DNA of 64,000 bases from Novosphingobium sp. SCN 66-18 (lineage in GTDB: Bacteria; Pseudomonadota; Alphaproteobacteria; Sphingomonadales; Sphingomonadaceae), in contig MEGD01000021.1 of NCBI GenBank assembly GCA_001725355.1, forward strand, positions 1 through 64,000, read 5' to 3'. The translations under genes and the position numbers were made by a program. Below the pieces are notes generated by a model. That model was not told where the DNA came from. It saw only the letters and a program-made list of their open reading frames with translations, and ran no database searches. Each line of letters begins with the position of its first letter. The first letter of the stretch is position 1. Below are positions 57,635 to 64,000 of the stretch, piece after piece.

Positions 57635-58555
57635 TCAGAAATCGGCGGCGCGCGATTTGCGCCGGACTTCGGCGAAGGCATCGTGGCGGAACTTCTCGAA
57701 GGCCACGCGCTGGTCGAAGCCGGGGTCCTTCGGATAGTCCTGATATTCGGCGATGATCTCGTCGAAGATGGTGCGCAGCTCTTCCTTGTGATCGGGGTGC
57801 GAGAAGATGTGCAGGCGGTTGTGGCGCATCGCGTCGATCACCCGCGCGCCGATCACGTCGGGCTCCATGCCGAATTCGTGGACCCCGGCGAGGCGCTCCA
57901 CCGCCGCCTGGTCCACCGCCTTCATCTGGCCTTTCAGCGCATCGGGGCGGATATCGTCGCTGGCGTAGATGTAGCTCTTCACCAGGCCCGGGCAGAGCAC
58001 CGACACGCCGATCCCGTATTGCAGCAGCGAATAGTGCAGCGATTCGGACAGGCCGCGCACCGCGAACTTGGTGGTGTTGTAGATGCCCGGCGTGCCCGCC
58101 GCGAGGAACGCGGCCATCGAGGCGGTGTTGACGACATGGCCGCCCTTCTGCTCGCCCGCCTTCACCCGTTCGACCATGCGCGGCACGAAGGTCATCACGC
58201 CGTTGATCACGCCGTGCAGGTTCACGCCCAGCAGCCAGTCCCAATCGTCGAACGAGCTTTCCTCGATCGGCTGGAACAGGTTCACGCCGGCGTTGTTGCA
58301 CAGGATCGAAACCGGCCCCATTTCCGCCTCGACGCGGTCGGCCGCCTCGCGGAAGCCTTCACGGCTGGCGACGTCGAGCTGCACGCCCATCACCTCGCGG
58401 TTGTCCAGCGCGGCCAGCGCCTTGTCGATCGAATCCTGGCGAATGTCGGCAATGGCGACCTTGCAGCCTTCGCCCAGCAACTGGCGCACGAGGCCGATGC
58501 CGACGCCGTTGGCGCCGCCGGTGACGAAGGCGGTACGGCCTGCGAAATCCTTCAT
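57635..58555 (-). CDS. Short-chain dehydrogenase, LigD-like (C-alpha dehydrogenase candidate)
   Basis: This 306-residue SDR has the beginning MKDFAGRTAFVTGGANGVGIG, NNAGVN, the catalytic NTASMAAFLAAGTPGIYNTTKFAVRG, and a long C-terminal extension. The length, the MKDF start and the FDDWDWLLGVNLHGVINGVMTFVPRM segment recall LigD of Sphingobium SYK-6 (about 305 residues), which oxidises the C-alpha alcohol of beta-aryl ethers. It is transcribed after a second SDR with 121 bp between. Confidence 0.85.
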   Translation of the reverse strand: MKDFAGRTAFVTGGANGVGIGLVRQLLGEGCKVAIADIRQDSIDKALAALDNREVMGVQLDVASREGFREAADRVEAEMGPVSILCNNAGVNLFQPIEESSFDDWDWLLGVNLHGVINGVMTFVPRMVERVKAGEQKGGHVVNTASMAAFLAAGTPGIYNTTKFAVRGLSESLHYSLLQYGIGVSVLCPGLVKSYIYASDDIRPDALKGQMKAVDQAAVERLAGVHEFGMEPDVIGARVIDAMRHNRLHIFSHPDHKEELRTIFDEIIAEYQDYPKDPGFDQRVAFEKFRHDAFAEVRRKSRAADF

Positions 58556-58558
58556 ATG

Positions 58559-58672
58559 TCTCCCCTCCGGTTTGCGGGAGGGGCCGGGGGTGGGCCTCTC
58601 CCTGAAATGATGTGCGTGGGATGCGCGTAGGGTTGGCCACCCCAAACCCCTCCCGCCAGCGGGAGGGGCTTT
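58559..58672. repeat. Paired REP-like repeat, family 3
   Basis: A hairpin CCCCTCCGGTTTGCGGGAGGGG (58563-58583) and a second CCCCTCCCGC-CA-GCGGGAGGGG (58647-58668) lie between the two SDR genes. The right one may terminate or stabilise the upstream message. It matches the hairpin at 18221. Confidence 0.75.
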
Positions 58673-58676
58673 ATGC

Positions 58677-59591
58677 TCAGGCGCCGGCGCGCAGCCGGTT
58701 CTGCCGCTCGATCTCGGCGGTGATCGCCGGGTTGCGGAACAGCATGGCGAAGGTTTCCTTGTATTCGGGATTTTCCGGAAGGTGGGTCTGCACCGCCGCC
58801 GTGGTCGCTTCGCCGCGTTCGCGCACGCCGACCAGGAACTCGCTGTGGGTGAGGATGTAGAGCTCGTCGTTGAGAATGCCGCGCAGCACGCGTTCGCCCA
58901 CCTCCTCCTTGGTCTGGTAGAGGTGCATGAAGTTGCCGCCGGCCGCGCGGCGCTTGTCCGCCTCGGCATAGCCGGTTTCGGCAAGGTCGGCGGGGCGGGT
59001 CTTGCCGGCGTCGGCGATGTTGGACTGGACCGCGCCGGGGCAGAAGGCCGAACAGATCACGCCGCGCGGCTCCAGTTCGGGGCGCATGCATTCCATCATC
59101 GCGGTGACGGCGGCCTTGCCCGTCGAATAGATCGTGGTCCCGCCCACCGGCACCAGCGCCGACATCGAGGCAGTGTTGACGATGTGCCCGCCTTCGCCAT
59201 GCGCCAGGATGCGCGGCAGGATGGTGACCACGCCGTTGATCGTGCCGCCCAGGTTGACGTTCATCACCCAGTCCCAGTCGGCGAAGGTGGCAAGGTCGGT
59301 GGGGCCGACCACGGCCACGCCGGCGTTGTTGCACAGGATGTGGATCTTGCCGAACTTCGCTTCGGCGGCGTCGGCGGCGGCGGCAAAATCCGCGCGATCG
59401 GTTACGTCGAGCTTCACCGCCAGCACGCGATCACCGCCCGCGAGTTCCGCCACGGCCGAATCGAGATGGTCCTGGCGGATGTCGGCGATGGTCACGTTCA
59501 TCCCCGCGCCCAGCAGCGCCTTGGCGATGCCGAGGCCGATGCCGCTGGCCCCGCCCGTGATGAAAGCCGTCTTGCCCGGAAGATTCTGCAT
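58677..59591 (-). CDS. Short-chain dehydrogenase, LigL/LigN/LigO-like (C-alpha dehydrogenase candidate)
   Basis: This 304-residue SDR has the beginning LPGKTAFITGGASGIGLG, CNNAGV, the catalytic HIVNTASMSALVPVGGTTIYSTGKAAV, and the extension typical of the LigL/LigO group. These reduce or oxidise the C-alpha position of lignin dimers with opposite stereochemistry to LigD. ATG at 59591 follows GAGAGGCAAGG. It leads the two-SDR minus-strand operon, and its promoter region contains the shared operator. Confidence 0.85.
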   Translation of the reverse strand: MQNLPGKTAFITGGASGIGLGIAKALLGAGMNVTIADIRQDHLDSAVAELAGGDRVLAVKLDVTDRADFAAAADAAEAKFGKIHILCNNAGVAVVGPTDLATFADWDWVMNVNLGGTINGVVTILPRILAHGEGGHIVNTASMSALVPVGGTTIYSTGKAAVTAMMECMRPELEPRGVICSAFCPGAVQSNIADAGKTRPADLAETGYAEADKRRAAGGNFMHLYQTKEEVGERVLRGILNDELYILTHSEFLVGVRERGEATTAAVQTHLPENPEYKETFAMLFRNPAITAEIERQNRLRAGA

Positions 59592-59709
59592 CCTTGCCTC
59601 TCTCCATGCTGCGCCGCCCGTCCGGTTGCCATGCTCCGTTCCAGCGGTGGAGCGAGGTGCCGGGGCCATGCGACCATTCGTTATCGTCTTTTCTATTCAC
59701 CAGCGCGAG

Positions 59710-59729
59710 ATTGTATGCAAGACTAACAA
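59710..59729. promoter_or_regulatory. Shared palindromic operator between SDR and MFS genes (copy 3)
   Basis: ATTGTATG-CAAGA-CTAACAA lies 119 bp upstream of the SDR start and 55 bp upstream of the MFS start, in a divergent region. It is one of the four strong copies. Confidence 0.7.
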
Positions 59730-59783
59730 TTATCCGGTGCGAAAAACAGGTCGGAGAATCGACAGGCCGGGAGAGGAGAGCAG

Positions 59784-61220
59784 ATGGCGGGTGCAGCATC
59801 CCCGGCAATGGCCGGTGCGGCGGAAGTATCTGAAAATACGCCGGAAGGCGGCGGTGCGGGCGCATCCGGCGACCGGCGCTGGCCGTCGGCCGCTTCGGCC
59901 TATTTCGCCTTGTTCGCGATCATCGCCGCCACGTTCCTGAACTTCTTCGACCAGACCGTGTTCGGGATGCTGGCGCAGCGGATCAAGGTCGATTTCGGGC
60001 TGACCGACGAACAGCTCGGCTTTCTGGGCGGGCCGGCCAGCGTGATCTTCTTCGTGTTCGTGGGCATTCCGCTGGCCCGGCTGGCGGACATCTATCCGCG
60101 CAAGCTGGTGCTGGCCGGCGGCATGGCGGCGACCGGCGTGATCATGGGGCTGGGCGGCATCGCGCAGGGATTCGGCCAGTTCATCGGCAGCCGCATGTTC
60201 CTGGGCGCGGGCGGTTCGGCGCACGCGCCGGCGGCCTATTCGATGATCGCGGACTATTTCCCGCCGAAGAAGATCACCCGCGCCTTCGCGCTGCTGCAGC
60301 TGGGCTTCATCGGCGGGACGACCGCAGGCGTGCTGGTCGGCGGCAAGCTGATCGTCGCGCTGGCGGGCTGGAGCGAGGCGCACGTGCTGGGGCTGCGCGT
60401 GCACAGCTGGCAGCTGATCCTGGTGGGACAGGCGGTGCTAGGGCTGCTGGCCGCCGGGCTGCTGCTGCTGGTGAAGGAGCCGCCGCGCCTCGTTCTTGCG
60501 CCGGCGGAAGGGCGCGTGCCGGTGCCGGAGCGGCAGGGGCTGGGCCGGCGCGTGCTGGCCTTCACCGGGCTGGACGCGGCCCGGGCGATCCATGCGCGCG
60601 GGCGGGTCTATTACCCGCTGTTCGGCGGGCTGGCGCTGAGCGCGATCGAAACGTTCGGCCTGATGTTCTGGCGCGTGCCCTTCATGATCCGCACTTATGG
60701 CTGGGGCGAGGGGCGGATCGGCTTGGTCATGGCGCCGATGCTGCTGGTCTCGCAGCTGGCCGGCGTATTCCTGGGCGGGGTGTTCGTGGAATGGATGGCC
60801 AAGCGCCACGCCGATGCCAACGTGCGCTGCGCGGCGATCCTGTTCGCGCTCGTCACGATCTGCTCGATCACCGCGCCGCTGATGCCCACGGGCGAGATGG
60901 CGCTGGCGGTGTTCGCGCTGAGCGGGGTGTTCGGTCTGGCCGGCGCGGTGCCGCAGAACGCCGCGATCCAGCGCATCGCCCCCAACGAGATGCGCGGGCA
61001 GGTGACCGCGATCTACCTGTTCATGTTCACCTTCTTCGGCGCGCTCGGCAGCTTCGTGGTGGGCGTGGTCGCGCAGCGGATCGTGGGGGTGGAGGCGGAC
61101 CTGTGGAAGGCGCTGGTCATCACCGCCGGCACGCTGCTGCCGATCGCCACGCTGTGCATGGTGCTGGCCATCCGCCCCTATCGCGCCGAAGTGGCGCGGC
61201 TGGAGGCGGAAGGTCGTTGA
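59784..61220 (+). CDS. MFS transporter (ACS-like, aromatic acid uptake candidate)
   Basis: This 478-residue inner-membrane protein has about twelve transmembrane helices and the family motif RLADIYPRK between helices 2 and 3, with a Gly/Ala-rich N-terminal tail of about 35 residues. The SAHAPAAYSMIADYFPPKK segment is typical of spinster-like or anion:cation symporters. It is likely to import the compounds degraded by the island. It is flanked by operators at 59710 and 61243. Confidence 0.85.
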   Translation: MAGAASPAMAGAAEVSENTPEGGGAGASGDRRWPSAASAYFALFAIIAATFLNFFDQTVFGMLAQRIKVDFGLTDEQLGFLGGPASVIFFVFVGIPLARLADIYPRKLVLAGGMAATGVIMGLGGIAQGFGQFIGSRMFLGAGGSAHAPAAYSMIADYFPPKKITRAFALLQLGFIGGTTAGVLVGGKLIVALAGWSEAHVLGLRVHSWQLILVGQAVLGLLAAGLLLLVKEPPRLVLAPAEGRVPVPERQGLGRRVLAFTGLDAARAIHARGRVYYPLFGGLALSAIETFGLMFWRVPFMIRTYGWGEGRIGLVMAPMLLVSQLAGVFLGGVFVEWMAKRHADANVRCAAILFALVTICSITAPLMPTGEMALAVFALSGVFGLAGAVPQNAAIQRIAPNEMRGQVTAIYLFMFTFFGALGSFVVGVVAQRIVGVEADLWKALVITAGTLLPIATLCMVLAIRPYRAEVARLEAEGR

Positions 61221-61242
61221 CAGTTCAATGAAGTTGCCGCAG

Positions 61243-61262
61243 TTTGTTTGCAACACGTACAA
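61243..61262 (+). promoter_or_regulatory. Shared palindromic operator upstream of the NTF2-like gene (copy 4)
   Basis: TTTGTTTG-CAACA-CGTACAA lies 18 bp before the ATG of the NTF2-like gene, within the 59-bp gap after the MFS gene. A separate regulated start for the NTF2-aldehyde dehydrogenase pair is implied. Confidence 0.65.
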
Positions 61263-61279
61263 TCCGGGAGAGTTTCCAG

Positions 61280-62020
61280 ATGTCCGATTCCGATCGTATC
61301 GCCGCGCTTGAAGCGCAGGTTGCCGAACTCGGCCGCCGCCTGACCGTGCGCGAGGACGAGCTTGATATCCGCAAGCTCCAGCACCTCTACGGCTACCTCA
61401 TCGACAAGTGCCTCTACAACGAGACGGCCGACCTGTTCACCGACGATGGCGAAGTGCGCTTCTTCGGCGGTATCTGGAAAGGCAAGGAAGGCGTGCGCCG
61501 CCTCTATGTCGAACGGTTCCAGAAGCGCTTCACCTATGGCAACAACGGCCCGATCGATGGCTTCCTGCTGGAACACCCGCAGTTGCAGGACATCATCACG
61601 GTGCAGCCAGACGGCGTGACCGCGCTGGCCCGCGCGCGCTCGATGATGCAGGCGGGGCGCCACAAGGACTACGAAGGCGACCAGCCCTGGCTCAAGAGCC
61701 GCCAGTGGTGGGAAGGTGGCATCTACGAGAACACCTACAAGAAGGTGGACGGCACCTGGCGCATCCACATCCTGAACTACATGCCGATCTGGCACGCCGA
61801 TTTCGAAACCGGCTGGGCCAACACCCGCCCCGAATACGTGCCGTTCCCGAAGGAAACCCATCCGACCGATCCGACCGGGCCGGACGAACTGATCGAGGGC
61901 CACTGGCTGTGGCCGACCCACAAGCTGACGCCGTTCCATTTCCCCCACCCGGTAACGGGCGAGGAAATCGTGGCGCAGCGCTGGGAAGGCGATGAAGCCC
62001 GCGAAAAGGCGAAAGGCTGA
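61280..62020 (+). CDS. NTF2/SnoaL-like protein (candidate lyase)
   Basis: This 246-residue protein has an N-terminal helix, then an NTF2/SnoaL_4-like barrel (LQHLYGYLIDKCLYNETADLFTDDGEVRFFGGIWKGKEGVRRLYVERF) and a long C-terminal extension rich in aromatic residues (YMPIWHADFETGWANTRPEYVPFPKE). NTF2-like proteins of this size from sphingomonads include LdpA/PcfL-type cofactorless lyases that release formaldehyde from lignin dimers. Identity with them is a hypothesis. ATG at 61280 follows GGGAGAG. The aldehyde dehydrogenase starts 4 bp later. Confidence 0.8.
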   Translation: MSDSDRIAALEAQVAELGRRLTVREDELDIRKLQHLYGYLIDKCLYNETADLFTDDGEVRFFGGIWKGKEGVRRLYVERFQKRFTYGNNGPIDGFLLEHPQLQDIITVQPDGVTALARARSMMQAGRHKDYEGDQPWLKSRQWWEGGIYENTYKKVDGTWRIHILNYMPIWHADFETGWANTRPEYVPFPKETHPTDPTGPDELIEGHWLWPTHKLTPFHFPHPVTGEEIVAQRWEGDEAREKAKG

Positions 62021-62024
62021 TCCG

Positions 62025-63455
62025 ATGACGGCCTATCCTGCCCTCCACATGGTGATCGATGGCGAGCGCGTGGCCGGCGGCGGGCGCCGCACGCACGCGG
62101 TCGTCAATCCCGCGACCGGCGAGACCATCGGCGAACTGCCGCTGGCCGAGCCGGCCGATCTCGACCGCGCGCTGGAAACCGCGCGCAAGGGGTTCCGCAT
62201 CTGGCGCGATTCGACGCCGCAGCAGCGCGCGGCGGTGCTGCAGGGCGCGGCGCGGCTCATGCTGGAGCGGCAGGACGACCTGGCCCGCATCGCCACGCTG
62301 GAAGAGGGCAAGACGCTGCCCGAGGCCCGCATCGAAGTGATGATGAACGTGGGGCTGTTCAACTTCTACGCGGGCGAGGTGTTCCGGCTCTATGGCCGCA
62401 CGCTGGTGCGCCCGGCGGGCATGCGCTCCACGGTCACGCACGAGCCGGTCGGCCCGGTCGCCGCCTTCGCCCCGTGGAACTTCCCGCTGGGCAATCCGGG
62501 GCGCAAGCTGGGCGCGCCGATCGCGGCGGGCTGTTCGGTGATCCTCAAGGCGGCGGAAGAGACGCCGGCCTCGGCGCTGGGCGTGCTGCAATGCCTGCTC
62601 GACGCGGGATTGCCCAAGGAAGTGGCGCAGGCCGTGTTCGGCGTGCCCGACGAGGTCAGCCGGCACCTGCTGGCCAGCCCGGTGATCCGCAAGCTGAGCT
62701 TCACCGGATCGACCGTGGTGGGCAAGCACCTGAGCAAGCTGGCGGCTGACAACTGCATTCGCACCACGATGGAACTGGGCGGCCACGGCCCGGTGCTGGT
62801 GTTCGGCGATGCCGACATCGACCGCGCGCTCGATACCATGGTAACCTCGAAATACCGCAACGCCGGGCAGGTCTGTGTCAGCCCCACGCGCTTCATCGTC
62901 GAGGAAAACGTGTTCGACCGCTTCCGCGATGGCTTTGTCGAGCGGGTCAAGGCGATCCGCGTCGGCAACGGGCTGGAGGATGGCGTGCAAATGGGGCCGA
63001 TGGCCAACGCGCGCCGGCCCGAGGCGATGGAGCGCCTGATCGGCGATGCCACGGCGCGCGGCGCGAAGCTGCTGGCCGGGGGCGAGCGCGTGGGCAACGC
63101 CGGGTTCTTCTATGCGCCGTCGGTCCTGTCCGAAATCCCGCTCGATGCCGCGGTTCTCAACGAGGAACCGTTTGGCCCGGTGGCGCTGCTCAACCCGTTC
63201 CGGGGCGAGGAGGCCATGATCGAGGAGGCGAACCGCCTGCCCTATGGCCTGGCCGCCTATGCCTGGACGCAGGACGGCAAGCGCCAGCAGCGCTTGGCGC
63301 GTGAGATCGAAAGCGGCATGGTGGGCATCAACACGACCATGATCGGCGGCGCCGACGCGCCGTTCGGCGGGGTCAAGTGGTCGGGCCACGGGGCGGAGGA
63401 CGGCCCGGAAGGTGTGATGGCCTGCATGGTCACCAAGGCGGTCCACGAAGGCTGA
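62025..63455 (+). CDS. NAD(P)-dependent aldehyde dehydrogenase
   Basis: This 476-residue enzyme has the cofactor-binding AFAPWNFPLGNPGRKLGAPIAAGCSVILKAAEETP, the FTGSTVVGKHL loop, the general-base Glu in MELGGHGPVLVFG, and the catalytic Cys in NAGQVCVSPTRF. The closest large group is succinate-semialdehyde dehydrogenase-like. In this setting it may oxidise vanillin, or an aldehyde from the NTF2-like lyase. ATG at 62025 is 4 bp after the preceding stop. Confidence 0.9.
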   Translation: MTAYPALHMVIDGERVAGGGRRTHAVVNPATGETIGELPLAEPADLDRALETARKGFRIWRDSTPQQRAAVLQGAARLMLERQDDLARIATLEEGKTLPEARIEVMMNVGLFNFYAGEVFRLYGRTLVRPAGMRSTVTHEPVGPVAAFAPWNFPLGNPGRKLGAPIAAGCSVILKAAEETPASALGVLQCLLDAGLPKEVAQAVFGVPDEVSRHLLASPVIRKLSFTGSTVVGKHLSKLAADNCIRTTMELGGHGPVLVFGDADIDRALDTMVTSKYRNAGQVCVSPTRFIVEENVFDRFRDGFVERVKAIRVGNGLEDGVQMGPMANARRPEAMERLIGDATARGAKLLAGGERVGNAGFFYAPSVLSEIPLDAAVLNEEPFGPVALLNPFRGEEAMIEEANRLPYGLAAYAWTQDGKRQQRLAREIESGMVGINTTMIGGADAPFGGVKWSGHGAEDGPEGVMACMVTKAVHEG

Positions 63456-63548
63456 CCGGGCAGCGCAACGTCATGGCCGGGCAATCCTTGGGAAACTTGA
63501 GCGACCTAGCTGAGCGGACCGTTTTCCGGTTCCCTCAGCGAGAATGCC

Positions 63549-64000
63549 ATGCCGCGATTGCCCCGCCGTGCCCTGCTCCTGCCGCTCTTTCTGCTGATCC
63601 CGGCCCTGCCGATATGGGCGCTGCCGGCCCACGCCGCGCGGAACGATCACCAGGTCTGGGGCGTGGTGCAGGGCACCGTCGATCTGGGCGGCCGGGCGAC
63701 ATCGGCGTTCGATGTCCAGTACCGCGTGACCGACGGCGCCTCGCGCCAGGGGCAGGTGCTGATCCGGCCGGCGATCGGCGTCTATCTGGACAAGACCACG
63801 GCGGCCTATATCGGCTATGCCTTCGTCACCACCGATCCGCTGGGCGGCACGCCGACCGACGAGCATCGCGTGTTCGAGCAGCTGGCGTTCCGCATCGCCG
63901 GGGACGGCAAGGGACCGACGCTGACCGGGCGCACGCGGCTGGAGCAGCGCTTCGTCGAAGGCTGGACCGGCCATACCGGCTGGCGGCTGCGCCAGCAGGT
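63549..64000 (+). CDS. DUF2490-like exported protein, 3' end outside window
   Basis: The visible 150 residues start with a signal peptide (PRLPRRALLLPLFLLIPALPIWALPAHAA). A beta-rich segment NDHQVWGVVQGTVDLGGR follows, with YIGYAFVTTDPLGGTPTDEHRVFEQLAFRI and LEQRF. This is the DUF2490 pattern of an outer-membrane beta-barrel. Its function is unknown. It starts 94 bp after the aldehyde dehydrogenase. Confidence 0.75.
   Translation, partial: MPRLPRRALLLPLFLLIPALPIWALPAHAARNDHQVWGVVQGTVDLGGRATSAFDVQYRVTDGASRQGQVLIRPAIGVYLDKTTAAYIGYAFVTTDPLGGTPTDEHRVFEQLAFRIAGDGKGPTLTGRTRLEQRFVEGWTGHTGWRLRQQ

Noticed and set aside
57487..58672. CRISPR-like repeated GC-rich hairpins
   Set aside because: The repeats are inverted pairs of unequal spacing without regular spacers or cas genes, which fits REP-like elements instead.

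Overview
The window is about 66% GC chromosomal DNA from an alphaproteobacterium, most likely a sphingomonad such as Novosphingobium or Sphingobium. The evidence is the gene content (a LigM-type O-demethylase, LigD/LigL-like dehydrogenases, beta-etherase-like glutathione S-transferases, MucR, class II DAHP synthase) and several families of paired REP-like palindromes. No tRNA, rRNA, CRISPR array, insertion sequence or phage gene was seen. Assignments rest on reading the protein sequences and on recall of families, not on a database search.

Positions 1-43,300 are mainly housekeeping genes. The left end has an HD-domain fragment and a PKHD-type hydroxylase. A long minus-strand run follows, in transcription order nfu, nitroreductase, tsaB, rimI, mucR, fur, plsC, miaB, phoH, ybeY, corC, interrupted by an oppositely oriented RcnB-like gene. 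Next are envelope protein quality control (FKBP isomerase, M16 protease), aroG, a MoeB/ThiF adenylyltransferase, a sirtuin, dapB-nth, a dicarboxylate symporter, an enoyl-CoA hydratase and aroC. An NAD-precursor salvage pair (pnuC plus a NadR-like kinase), ubiG, lysC, and a dut-coaBC / ubiB-ubiE / mutM region follow. Positions 38,800-43,300 hold a TonB-like protein and a probable stress cluster: a YcaC-like hydrolase, a chloroperoxidase-like alpha/beta hydrolase, XapX, a LysR regulator and a pirin.

Positions 43,500-64,000 are the notable part: a catabolic island that looks built for lignin-derived aromatic dimers and monomers. It holds two translationally coupled GSTs and a third GST of beta-etherase type, and three short-chain dehydrogenases, two of them resembling the LigD/LigL C-alpha dehydrogenases. 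It also has an acyl-CoA synthetase, a frameshifted PQQ alcohol dehydrogenase, an amidohydrolase, alpha/beta hydrolases, a VOC protein, an MFS transporter, an NTF2-like protein and an aldehyde dehydrogenase. A one-carbon module (LigM-like demethylase, MetF, PurU) sits in the middle.

The island appears to be tied together by one palindromic operator, WTWGTWTG-N5-CNWACAA. I find it in four promoter regions at 43504, 54396, 59710 and 61243, with a degenerate fifth copy at 49032. No regulator for it is evident in the window. The inferred flow is uptake by the MFS protein, C-alpha oxidation by SDRs, ether cleavage by GSTs, aldehyde oxidation, then O-demethylation by LigM with methyl groups recovered through MetF and PurU.
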